DNA of 64,000 bases, taken from Alopecurus myosuroides (lineage: Eukaryota > Streptophyta > Magnoliopsida > Poales > Poaceae). Numbering within the stretch: the stretch's first letter is position 1; each line of letters starts with the position of its first letter. Location of the stretch: positions 311,970,949 to 312,034,948 of the forward strand of contig CM054060.1 of the NCBI GenBank assembly GCA_028641055.1. The letters are read 5' to 3'. Below are positions 1 to 10,209 of this stretch, piece by piece. A program made the translations under genes and the position numbers. The notes below the pieces were generated by a model that was not told the origin of the DNA, searched no databases, and saw only the letters and a program-made list of their open reading frames with translations.

Positions 1-1
1 C

Positions 2-193
2 CTGCTTGGGAAAGCCAAAGGTGACAACAGGGCCATGATGACGATGCAGTGGATGTCTGTGGTGAACAAATTGGGCGAGAAGTTCAAAGTGGGAGATATC
101 CTTCTCTTCTGGTTTCGCCGCACCCTCAAGAACACTTCAGGTCTCAAGTTGGTTGTGAAGAAGCTGAAGCCATGTGGAGGGCTGTGTGAATAA
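2..193 (+). CDS. C-terminal fragment of an unidentified protein, possibly B3-domain-like
   Basis: An open frame enters from the left edge and stops with TAA at 191-193, giving the last 63 residues of a protein. The fragment contains a W-x-S-V-V stretch followed by LGEKFKVGDILLFWF and then a hydrophobic/basic end (LKLVVKKLKPC). The L-K-V-G-D-x-L-x-F-x-F pattern resembles the last strands of plant B3 DNA-binding domains, but the fragment is too short to be sure. It lies about 1.2 kb beyond the 3' end of the C1 transposase, in the opposite orientation, so it may be cargo of C1 or the end of another element gene. Function is not assigned. Confidence 0.35.
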   Translation: MLGKAKGDNRAMMTMQWMSVVNKLGEKFKVGDILLFWFRRTLKNTSGLKLVVKKLKPCGGLCE

Positions 194-576
194 GCTTAAG
201 CTGAAGCGTCTGATGCTTTTGAACTGACAAGATGTTTATGTCAGGTTGTCAAGCTAGCTAGAGTCATGTTAGTAATGCTTTTGAACTTATGTGATGTGTC
301 TGTCAGTTTTATGGAACCTATGTCAGTTTGTCAAGCTAGAGTATTAAGCTTTTGAACCTATGTTTGCTTTTGGTTGTTTGAACATGTTATATCAGTTTAT
401 GGAATGTGTTCCAGCAATGTGTGTGAAATTCTGTGTTTGAAGATGCTATGTCAGTCTCCAGCAAGTTCCAGTATTTACATTTTATTAACCTCCAGTTAAA
501 TTTCAGTTATGTTTAAGTGAATTGGCACACATAAATGTTATATATAAAATGTTGTAATCATCCTACTATTACAAGA

Positions 577-649
577 TCACATATCTCTCCCAGTGGCAAT
601 GAAGTATCTATTCGAACTAGAGGTCCTGGGTTCGAGTCCCAGGTCTCGA
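577..649 (+). other. degenerate tRNA-like sequence (a)
   Basis: It has a good T-arm: stem CTGGG/CCCAG around the loop TTCGAGT (626-642). Upstream is a possible anticodon arm with stem TCTA/TAGA and a seven-base loop TTCGAAC, and an A-box-like CAGTGGCAA. A T7 run (652-658) follows, as in Pol III terminators. The acceptor strands do not pair, so this is not a working tRNA. It could be a tRNA-derived SINE head or a tRNA fossil within C1. A second copy lies on the other side of the transposase at 5668-5740. Confidence 0.45.
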
Positions 650-671
650 CCTTTTTTTGGTCATTTCTCAA

Positions 672-1010
672 CAGCAAGCATAAGTTCAGTTTCAACAGCA
701 ATTCATCAAGCAAGCATAAGTTCAGTTTCAACAGTAATTCATCAAGCAAGCATAAGTTCAGTTTCAACCTTGTCCATCAAGCAACCTTGTGCAACAGACA
801 ACAACATGCATCAACTACAAGATCCATCTTGGTCATTTCTTAACAACACGCTACAAATTCAATACAAATTCAGTTTCAGCAACACGCCCCAAATTCAACT
901 ACAAGATCCAACAGACAGCTACAAGTTTCAGCAACAAGCATCAACTACAAGATCCAACAGACAGCAACAAGCATCAACTACAAGTTTCAGCTACAGGAAG
1001 CAACAGACAG
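672..1010 (+). repeat. short tandem and degenerate repeats
   Basis: Around 672-775 a unit of about 36-37 bp (AGCAAGCATAAGTTCAGTTT plus CAACAGCAATTCATCA) is repeated almost three times. From about 890 to 1010 a looser repeat of CAACTACAAGATCCAACAGACAG-like words follows. Open frames across it merely translate the repeat. Nothing else is recognised between 194 and 1362 apart from the tRNA-like unit. Confidence 0.7.
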
Positions 1011-1362
1011 CAACAGGCATCCATCTGGTGCAACAGGCATCCATCTTGATCAAGCAACAGGCATCTTGGAGACATCAAGCAACACCAAGATGCATCAGGC
1101 TGCAATACAATTCAAAAAAGGTTAGTACTATCTAACATCAATGAAATTCCAGTAGGTTAGTACTATCTAAATTACAGAAGCATAGTTATAATTTTTACCT
1201 TCATTACCATATGCTACTCATCGTCATCGATGCCAAAACCAGGAATTCTATGCCCAGTCCTATTTTCCCCATCATCACTAGCATACTGCAACATAGTATC
1301 ATCTCCTTCATCCTCGCTTTCATGTTCATTGACAACAACCTTTCTTTTTTTCTTAATGCCTT

Positions 1363-4300
1363 CTACAACTGAAGCACTCTGGTTTGGACATTGGCTTCAC
1401 GTGTCTGCACCGGAACTTCTGTACAATTATCATCCTGATATGTTAGGCCACCACCACCTGGACCCTTTTCCATTTCAGTTTCCTTAATACTCCACAAGTG
1501 TCTATGCTGGAACTTTTGCACAACTTGCCAACTTCCCTGCAAATACGTGTCTGGCACATAGAAAACCTTTGTTGCTTGAGTTGTCAGAATAAAAGGATCA
1601 TTCTTAAACCAAAAATTTGCAGTGTTGATGCTTCTGAAGTGTCCATCATCTCTCAATCCGGCGTTCCTCTTGACACCAAGATCGAACCAGTCACACCGAA
1701 ATAAGACAACTGAACGGTCCATGCCTCCGCTGGAGTTGTACTTCAAATGAATGATGCTTCTGAGCTGACCATAGAAGTCAAAAGGCTCACCATCGCGATC
1801 TCCCTCGGTGACTATTCCACTATTCTGTGTCTTTCTGTTTTTCTCGCGGTCAAGAGTGTGGTACCGGACACCGTCAACGATACATGCTGAATACACTCTT
1901 ACTCGCTTATCCGGCTCGCATGCCAAAGCAAATAGATCATCACTGACCTTCTTCTCATCATGCATCTTGCCAATCTGCACAAAATAAATCAGGGTGAATA
2001 ACACACAAAAAGAAGATCGTGTCATAATGGATTCCATGGATAAATATCTCACATTATTCTTAAACCATTTAGCAAATCCCTTGGCAAGCCTTTTATCAAC
2101 AGGGATGCGGCTTTCTTGCTTATTCAACTCTTCCTTGAAAATCCTGCAAACCCAAGGAAAGAGTAGTGAGTTAAAACATCTGGTGGGTGATAAAAGTTGG
2201 GTTCCTTCCAACCCACGGAGAAAATATAACGAGTGCACAAAATATAACTTACTCTATATATGTTTGCACCTCAGCGCAACTGCTGAGCACAAACCACACC
2301 ATCTTGTCATATTCATCATCAACCTCCAAGTACTTTGACCCTCCAATAAATTTCACACCATGATTGAAAACTGACACATCACCAATGTGCGAATCATCCC
2401 TCTCACTATTTCTGCTTGGGCGATTCCATCTCGTTTCCACATCATCAAAGTACCTTGAACAAAATGTCAAGCACTCATCGACGACATAGGCTTCAGCAAT
2501 CGAACCTTCAGGCCTCGCCGTGTTTCGCACAGAACGCTTACAAGTAAGCAGCCTTCTTTCGACTGGGAACATCCAACCATATTGCACGGGGCCTCTAAGC
2601 ATTGCTTCTTTTGGTAAATGCACGGTCAAATGGACCATCACGGTGAAGAAGGCTGGAGGGAAGATCTTCTCAAGCTTGCAAAGAATTATTGGGATTTCCT
2701 TTTCAAGTCTTTTCAGCACAGATAGCTTTACTATTTTGCAGCACAATTCTCTGAAGAAATTTCCCAGCTCAGCAACTGCTTCATATATATCATGATGCAT
2801 GATTCCTCGGAGGGCGGCTGGCAAAATCCTTTGGAGAAGGATGTGACAATCATGAGTTTTCAGCCCATGGAGCTTGCATCCATCGGGGGAAACACACTTT
2901 GCTAGGTTAGCAGCATAACCATCGGGAAATCTCACGGCTCTGATGAACTCACAGAATGCACGTTTTTCTTCTTTACTCATTGTATACCATGCTGGTGGCA
3001 TTTCAAATGAATCTTTGCCTTTAGGCCTTAGATGCAACTCTTCCCTTATGCCCATGTCTTCAAGATCAAGCCTGGAGTTCAAAGTGTCCTTTGTCTTTCC
3101 TTCAATGTTGAGGAATGTGCCAAGCAGATTATCACATATATTTTTCTCGATGTGCATTACATCGAGATTATTCCTCAATTTGAGATCAGGCCAGTATTCC
3201 AAGTCCCACAAACAGGACCTTCGGTCCCAACATTGACCTTCCTCACGCTTTCTTTTCTTCACAAGCTTTCCCGGTCTGACATCTTTGACCTTTTCAAGTT
3301 GCTGCTTCAGCTCTTCTTTACTGAATTCTGCCGGCTGGTCACGGGTTTCAGTCTCACCATTAAACTCTGTACTTTTTCGCCAACGATGGTTTCGAGGAAG
3401 AAAACGGCGATGCCCAATGAAGCAAATCTTGTTCCTTATCTTCATTGAGCAAGGGTTTTTGTCACAACGCACACATGCCAGATAACCCGCCGTGATCCTT
3501 CCCGACAAAGTGTGCAGTGCTGGAAAATCATGGATGCACCATATGACTGCAGCACGCAGAGTGAACTTCTTGTCAGGTGTCAAGGCATCGTAAGTATTAG
3601 GTACACCATTCCAAAGATCGAGCAATTCTTCTACGAGAGGCTCCATAAAGACATCGAAATCCTTTCCTGGAGACTCTGGACCCGGTATAAGCAACGCCAT
3701 CATAAAGTTGGACTGATCCATGCATGCCCATGGGGGCATGTTGTAGGGCACCACAAAAACTGGCCACATGCTATATGACGTGCTCTGGTTTCCGAACGGA
3801 TTAAAGCCATCTGTGGCAAGGCCGAGTCTTATGTTCCTTGGGTCTTCTGCAAACTTTGGATATTTCTCGTCAAAATCTTTCCATGCTTCTCCGTCCGCTG
3901 GATGGCTCAACTCATCTTCCACAGGCTGCCGCTTGAGCTTGTGCCATTGTACATCATCTGATGATTTCTCCGAGAGAAACATCCGCTTCAGCCTTGCTTT
4001 CAAAGGAAAGTGCCTCAAAACCTTCTGCGGTATCGATCTTTTCCCATCGGCATATTTCCACCTTGGGGCATTGCATTTGGGGCAGCTGTCACACAGGGCA
4101 TAATCCTTCCGAAACAAGACACAATTATTTGGGCAGACATGTATTGAAACATAACCTAGACCCAACTTGCGGATTATGCTCAAGGCTTCATCATAATTCT
4201 TGGGAACACCACTATTAGGGAATTGCAAGGTCAAAAGATTTAGTATTGCGTTGAATGCAGCATTGCTAATCCGGTAGTAAGACTTGACGTGGAGTAACTT

Positions 4301-4807
4301 CACGGTGAAGGTAAATCTTGAAAATTTCCCCCCTGCAACAGCTACACGCTTAGCCTCCTCTAATACCTCGGCAAATAGTGACTTCTGTCCATCAACATGG
4401 TCTTCAGAATTGTACAGATCCCTCAATAAGTCAGGAATCCTATCATCTTCATATCCATCCTCTTTGTCCAAACCATCATCATCTTCCAAAACATTTTCCA
4501 TAAACTCAAAGTCATCATCACCACCATGGTGTGGCTCTTCAACATCTTCACCATGTTGAGGTTCTTGAAGAAAAGTTTCTCCATGGTGGACCCACCTATC
4601 ATATGTGCTGGCCATCCCATTAAGAAGCAGATGATCTTCCACTATACCTTGGGTCTGTTCTTTACGGTTCAAGCATCGACAACATGGACAAAGAATGGCA
4701 GCATCGTTGGCAAATCTTGCGCGGACAAATTGCATGAAATCTTCCACTCCCTTGATATGTTCAGTGGAAAGCTTTCTAACCCCTTTTATAATCCAACTTC
4801 TGTCCAT
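1363..4807 (-). CDS. TNP2-like CACTA transposase (C1), three exons, intact
   Basis: Proposed model: complement of 1363-1974, 2053-2143 and 2253-4807, giving 1085 aa with no internal stop. Exon 1 ends GA|GTAAGT and exon 2 starts after TTTGCAG (2144). Exon 2 ends AAT|GTGAGA and exon 3 follows TGTGCAG (1975). The start MDRSWI is the usual beginning of this family. Domains in order: an N-terminal transposase-associated zinc region with a CPCCRC cluster (about residues 1-75), the TNP2 transposase core (Transposase_21, about 220-540), a DUF4218-type helical region (about 640-760) and a DUF4216 domain near the C-terminus with the family motif FWFKNDPF. The protein binds element ends and catalyses excision and integration in the nucleus. 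All three exons join in frame, unlike the broken copy in C2. The true C-terminus could lie in a further exon; exon limits are inferred by eye. Confidence 0.85.
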
Positions 4808-5069
4808 CTGCCAAAGACCACAAAACTAATAAGTTACTTTATTCTACCAAATTATAATGCATCACTACAAAATATAGCAGTAACAGAAGCATGCAAATCT
4901 GTTGCTTAATTCTTCAGTTAACACATCAATAACAGTTTTTTGATTCATTATTCAGTTATGTAACTTAAATCAATTACTCAAGAACAAAAAACCTAGCTAT
5001 GCCATAAATCTCTAATTACTTAATTACACTAAATTACTTTCATCTATGCTTCTTGTTACATTTAAATTT

Positions 5070-5560
5070 CCTAATATTCAAGCAGTGTAGCAGGTGCAGG
5101 TGGGGGCTCTAGCTAGAACAGAGAGATCAAGAGAGAAAGAGCAGAGGATCAAGACCAGAGAGAGGAGAGGGTGCATACCCTGCTGTTCTTCGAGCATGAG
5201 CAGAACCAGAGAGAGGAGGCCACCAGCAGGGCACAGAGAGAGGCCACCAGCAGGGCGAGGCACCAGGGCAGCTCCTTCCCCGCCTTTGCCGGCCGCCTCC
5301 GCCCCCGCCTGTAAGCACCGAGGCGCTCCGGCGTCGCTGACGGTAGCCTCCCCCGCCTCCGCCCCCGCCTGTAAGCATCGAGGCGCTCCGGCGTCGCTGC
5401 CGGTAGCCTCCCCCGCCTCCGCCGCCGGTAGCCTCCCCCGCCTCCGCCGCCGGTAGCCTCCCCCACCGGTTGCCTCGCGCACGCCGCCGGTAGCCTCCCC
5501 CACCGCCGGTGGCCTCGCACGCCTCCGAACAGACAAGTTCGTCTCGATCTAAGATTCAGA
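5070..5560. repeat. GC-rich tandem repeats upstream of the C1 transposase
   Basis: A unit of about 60 bp containing CGCCTGTAAGCACCGAGGCG occurs twice back to back (about 5299-5358 and 5359-5418, differing at two positions). It is followed by shorter CCGCCTCCGCCGCCGGTAGC repeats up to about 5520. The tract lies 300-700 bp upstream of the transposase start and is very CpG-rich. It probably belongs to the promoter/leader region of the element. The Arg/Gly/Pro-rich frames read through it are repeat artefacts. Confidence 0.65.
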
Positions 5561-5667
5561 CAAGTTTCCACGATCTAAGATTCAGTCAACTTAACTCGCT
5601 CGTTAACTCGATCTGAATTCAGATAAGATGAGAATAAAAGGATGCGTCTCTGGATATATAACAAAAC

Positions 5668-5740
5668 AGCGACTACATCTCAATGGCAACGTGCAAGCGG
5701 AGCAAGCAGCGCGGTCGGGGTTCGAGTCCCCGCGAGCGCT
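5668..5740 (+). other. degenerate tRNA-like sequence (b)
   Basis: The span is 73 nt, the standard tRNA length. It has a T-arm with stem CGGGG/CCCCG around TTCGAGT, an A-box-like CAATGGCAACG, and partial pairing of acceptor strands AGCGACT and GAGCGCT (the first four pairs form). It shares the layout TGGCAA...GGTC-GGGTTCGAGTCCC with the copy at 577-649. No Pol III terminator run follows directly. It is probably a tRNA-derived fossil rather than a functional gene. Confidence 0.45.
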
Positions 5741-6024
5741 TATATTTGCTGAATTAAAACTGAGTGTGGGCTGGGCTTGTCTGTGCGCGTGGGCTGTGCG
5801 CGTGGGCTGGGCTGTGCGCTGGTGTGCCACACTTGTGTAATAGCAATACAGCCAAGTGAGAAAAAAAACATGAGACCATGGCCCACTTGTCAGACGAAGC
5901 ACAAAATCGGTACAGCCACGTGTCAGTGGGCCCCACAAGTCAGTGCGTCCCACCTGCTGAGGTGGCTGCCAAGTAATACAAATCATCACAGCCAACAAAC
6001 GCATGACCAATTAATTTGGTCTTA

Positions 6025-6230
6025 GATAAGCAAAAAAAAGGTCATACACCAGGTATCATGTCCTATGACCATCTTGTTAAATAAAATCATGACTTTTTTG
6101 GCAAAAAAGTCATGTGTTTAGTCCCTCCCAAACATGTCATGACCAACAGATTAAACATGGTCATGGATCTATGACAAATTCATCCATGGTCAATAAAAAA
6201 GGGTCATGTATCAACATATTTCTTGTAATG
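6025..6230. repeat. C1 right subterminal repeats and terminal inverted repeat
   Basis: Many copies of GTCATG and its complement occur here, including a hairpin at about 6089-6115 (AATCATGACTTTTTTGGC, then AAAAAAGTCATG). The block ends at 6230 with the CACTA-type terminus TTTCTTGTAATG. Such arrays are the binding sites of CACTA accessory transposases. The G-to-A change in the outermost TAGTG would be expected to weaken mobility. Confidence 0.65.
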
Positions 6231-8229
6231 TCCAACTGTCGATTCCCTGCCATGGCTCGGATCAACACTCAAATCGAGTCAATATCTGGAAGATACCAGA
6301 AGGTGCGGGCTTTTAGGACTCTGCCATTGGTCTCTATCTTCAGTTCCAAATCGCTCACGCCAGCTGCAGTGTGATGATCTAAGCTTATGGAGGCTTAATA
6401 ATAGCACAACCTGCATGTGTCCTTGATTCTTTACAAGGAGGACCTTTTTAGTGGGATTTTTTTAGTGAATTAATTCCCACTAAAATGTTTGCTACACTAA
6501 TATTGATTTAAACGATTACTGAAGTCTTGTTACATTTCTGAACAATTGGAGCATTTGTTTGTACTATTTTGCACTACATATGCTGGCATGAGTAATACAT
6601 GACAATCAATTATTAAGTACAATTTTTATAGGCCTACTGAGTTCAGAAATGTGTTTAATGTAAAAAGGGTAAGCAAATGTGGACTAAGAGAACATGTGCG
6701 GTGGAGGCCGACAAGAACTTATCATGGTACTATTCCTGATTGGCAAGCAAGGGCTTCAGTAATAACCAATGGTCATGTGAAGGAATTAGCGTGACCTATT
6801 CTGATCTCATCTCTAAATACGTTGGACATTTTGTATTTTTTCTGAACCATTGTGATGTTTATCTATGTTGTTCTGTTCCATGATTTAACATTATGCTGGT
6901 CCGAACCGTGATAACCCACTGGAGCACTATGTAAATGTCTCGGAGGACAAATGGAAGCATAAGTGATTATATTTAATCCCCTTATTTCTGCATAATTTTT
7001 CTTAATGTTCTATCTGTAGGATCGTTTCCTGACATTGTGCATGACAGAAATTAAACAGTCCAAGCAAAATAAGGTGTGTAGAAAAGTTTAACCACGACTA
7101 CGGTGCCACGCGAACAAGCTTGTTTCAAAATTCAAACATGAACATGAAAATTTGACATTTGTTACACTCTGAATTTACTTAAGAGGGAATAATATTTGAT
7201 GACCAAGGAAAGTCCTATATGTATCCATGAAAATAATTAAAATCCGAATATTTGGCTCACTTAAGCATTTAAGTTTGCTTGACAATGATAAAACAAATTA
7301 TTATACAAAAATGCTTTCATGTCTGTTTTTCCGTGGCAACGCACAGGCACTCAACTAGTATGTAGTAGGATCACAGCCGGAGTCCGTCCTCTATCGATAT
7401 ATAGAAAACCGACCTCGCTTGGAAGTCGGTCGGAAGTGGTAATAACCGATTCTGATTCAGTTTATTACTATGAGTATATTTAAATCTCTACTATTAATGC
7501 GCACGCCGCATGATTAGACCGTCGTAACAACGAGGCCCAGCAATTGTTTCCTACTCGGAGGGAGTAGTTAATAGATAGCTACTGCAGCCAACGACCTTCG
7601 AACGTCTAACCATGGTCATCTCTCTTATAAAGGAGCAGATGCACTCTCTCCTAACGGTCTTAGGCATCTTGCCATATTTGCTGTCTTTGCCGAGATATAT
7701 ATATATAGCAACCAAAACCAACATGAAAGGAGTGAATATAGACTCAGCTGGAGACACAGAGAAATAACTAATGGACAATGTTAGAATAGTTGTACGGAGC
7801 TGGACACATGCAAATTCTTTGTGCGCGTATTGGAAATGGGAGGAATCTGGAAAAACATACAATGCGCGTCAAGGCAAAGTGGCTCTAGCGCGCGCTACTG
7901 CAGTACCTTCAGTGAATAAGGTAGAAGTACAACGAGTGAGGCCCTGGATCATGGTACCATGCAAGGATGCTATCAACTCCACCAACATTGCGTTTAGCCT
8001 TCGCAAGGGACACATGAACCAAAACTGTCTTTTCTGGGCTGAGCCCGCACAATCAGCATGCATGTGCGAATGCCGGGTCTCGTGGTCGGGGAGTCATCAA
8101 ACATAACAAATCAGGCCAAACCGTGTGTCCACGTAACTTAATCTACAGTTGAATGCACATACACTACTCTTTCATTGCGTTATGTACAAAGGAATTAAGC
8201 CCGTGCAAATATCAATGCACCTAAGACCG
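6231..8229. other. spacer without recognisable genes; possible Helitron ends
   Basis: I see no coding sequence I can name. Two points resemble grass Helitron termini. One is a 3' end at 7331-7358 (CCGTGGCAACGCACAGGCAC, then CTAG followed by T). The other is a 5' end at about 7488 (TCTCTACTATTAATGC, preceded by A). Neither can be paired with its partner. A GGAGGGAGTAG word at 7558-7568 resembles one end of a Stowaway MITE, but no second end is present. Confidence 0.35.
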
Positions 8230-8240
8230 TTTCATGTCAT
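8230..8240. repeat. target-site duplication of the LINE, left copy
   Basis: TTTCATGTCAT here is repeated exactly at 10199-10209. The two copies bracket the LINE insertion at its poly(A) end and its 5'-truncated end. Confidence 0.9.
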
Positions 8241-10198
8241 TTTTTTTTCGATAATGGGAACTTTATTACTTAAAAGGTTTAAGCAGGTACCCGGCCTTTG
8301 CATAGCTAAGATGCACACAGTCACATGTCCACAACAAGTCAAAACCACGTAAAAGAAGGCGAATTACATATCATCGTGATAAATTGTAAAGATGCCTACT
8401 ACTGGAGGACCAATCCGAAGATTATGCTGCCATCCATGAAGGGTAAAAATAGCTCTCGCCGAATCCTCAAACCGCGTACACGCCTCCATGAACACGGAAC
8501 GATGCTCCACACGTTGTAAATGCGCCAAAAAACGGATCAAAATCCGTACATCGGTAGATGACCTGCATAAGAGAATCATTTTTGTCAATAAAAACATTGT
8601 CATTTCTACATAGCCCTAGCGACCAAACAACAGCAATCGCTCCCACCCTAATCAGCTGCTTAAACCTAGAATCAACACCATTGAGCCAGTTGCCAAAAAT
8701 ATTAGCAACGCTACTAGGTGGATATAAGTTCGAGGCCATCTGAATGGCTGACCATATGGATCTAGCAAAATTGCGATGAAAGAAAATGTGTTTGATAGTC
8801 TCGTCCTGAGGAAAAAAATACACACGATTTGTTTGCTTGCCAATTCCGTCTAACAAGGTTGTCTTTAAGTAAGAATAACTCATCGACGAAGATACCATGC
8901 GAAAAGTTTAGTTTTCAATGGTATCTTAATCTTCCAAATTTTCTTAAAATTTACAACTAGAATCTCAGGTTGCACTAAAGCTTTGTACATAGATTCCACA
9001 GAGAATTTTCCATTCTCATGTAGATTCCACCGAATTCTATCCGATCCTTACGACAACTGCACGGAAGCCGGACTTTGCACCAAGGCATTCCATGATGCTT
9101 GTCTAGTACCGACCAGACTTCTGAACGACACATTAGGTGGAAAAGATTCCATCACCTTGGCTAGTGTATCGCTTTTATGTCGCAGGATGCTATACAACAC
9201 CAAAAAACGTTCTCGAAGAGTGGTGTTACCCAACCAAATTTCCTCCCAGAACCTAACCTCCGACTCATCTTGAATTGAGAAAGACTCATGCGGGAAAAAG
9301 TATTTTTTGGTGGCCATAATGTCAGCCCAAAAGTGAGAGACAGCAGACTTTCAGTAAACATGAGATAGCACTTTTGAACCCACATATTTTCTTCTAAGGA
9401 TGGTCTGTCAAACTCTATTCTCAGTCAGTAGATTAAAAAGCCACTTTCCAAGGAGGGCTCTATTCTTGACTTCGAGATCATGAATCCCAAGCCCCCCCTT
9501 GGTATTTAGGACGGCAAACCACACTCCACTTAGTCAAGCGGTAGTTTCTCTTCTCATTATCCCCTTGCCAAAAGAATCTTGACCGGAAATAATTCAGTGT
9601 TTTCAGAACTCCTTTTTGCAATTGGAAGAAAGAAATCATATACAGTGCTATATTACTAAGTACTGAATTTATGAGTACTAATCTTCCTCCTAGGGATAAT
9701 ATTTACCTTTCCAGCTGTGTAACCTAACCTGTAAACATTCCTCAACCATTTTCCATTCAGAATTTGTGAGTCTCTGATAATGAATCGGAATACCCAAATA
9801 CTGAATATGAAATTGTCCTGGTGCGCAGCCAAAAAGCTCGGCATACTGAGAAACATCATTTCGGGTCTCACCGAATTTACTCTTAAGAAAGTTTATCTTT
9901 AACCCTGACAAATGCTCGAACGATGAGAGAATTAACTTCGGTTGTTTTTTTGCTTTTTCGATGTCATGATTCATAAAGAGAATTGTATCATCGGCATATT
10001 GAAGTATGGACAAACCACCATCCACCAGATGCGGAATGGCCCCTTTAATTTTTCCATTACACTTAGCACGTTCAGTTAAAATAGAGTGCATATCTGCGAC
10101 TATATTAAAAAGCATTGGCGACAAAGGATCACCTTATCTAAGCCCCTTTTCTGTTTGAAAGTATCGGCATGTGTCATAATTGACCTTGATGGCAACAC
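8241..10198 (-). mobile_element. 5'-truncated LINE (L1-type non-LTR retrotransposon)
   Basis: Read on the minus strand, the insertion begins inside the reverse transcriptase domain and ends in a short A8 tail (T8 at 8241-8248 on plus). An AATAAAG signal lies just before the tail. It is flanked by an exact 11-bp duplication (8230-8240 and 10199-10209). Length is 1,958 bp, compared with 6-7 kb for a complete plant LINE, so about two thirds were lost at integration, as is usual for target-primed reverse transcription that stops early. Confidence 0.9.
8400..10198 (-). pseudogene. LINE ORF2 fragment: reverse transcriptase and zinc-binding C-terminus
   Basis: The frame starts within the RT palm. 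It reads through a QTEKGLR-stop-GDPLSP motif, where a TAA at 10134-10136 replaces the conserved Gln of RQGDPLSP, and then the catalytic YADD at about 9987-9998. Downstream pieces in shifting frames contain the LGIPIH and GGLGIHDLEVKNRALLGKW motifs of plant LINE thumb regions. The end is a zf-RVT region (about 8560-8850), in which the DETIKHIFFH segment stands for the zinc-binding site. Several stops and frame changes make it non-functional. It has no partner ORF1 in the window because of the 5' truncation. Confidence 0.85.
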
Positions 10199-10209
10199 TT
10201 TCATGTCAT

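Larger units (their letters stand above)
1..6230 (-). mobile_element. CACTA (En/Spm) transposon C1, right-hand part, left end outside window
   Basis: The segment holds a TNP2-type transposase on the minus strand. On the right it ends in the sequence ATTTCTTGTAATG (6218-6230), which is one base away from the usual grass CACTA terminus ATTTCTTGTAGTG. Just inside that end, 6030-6210 is dense in short GTCATG/CATGAC motifs in both orientations, as expected for CACTA subterminal transposase-binding repeats. No matching CACTACAAGAAAT start is seen at low coordinates, so the left end must lie outside the window, and the 3-bp target duplication (TCC after 6230) cannot be checked. A second transposase gene (TNP1/TNPA type) is not seen here and would be expected further left. 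Assigning 1-1300 to the same element is inference from the lack of any intervening boundary. Confidence 0.7.

Noticed and set aside
4866..4880. CACTACAAAATATAG as a CACTA terminus
   Set aside because: It lies within 60 bp upstream of the C1 transposase start, has no subterminal array and no partner end; chance match.
5078..5571. Arg/Gly/Pro-rich frames on both strands
   Set aside because: Products of a GC-rich tandem repeat; no domain and no start context.
7556..7568. GGAGGGAGTAG as a Stowaway MITE
   Set aside because: Only one end is visible; no inverted partner and no TA duplication pair found.
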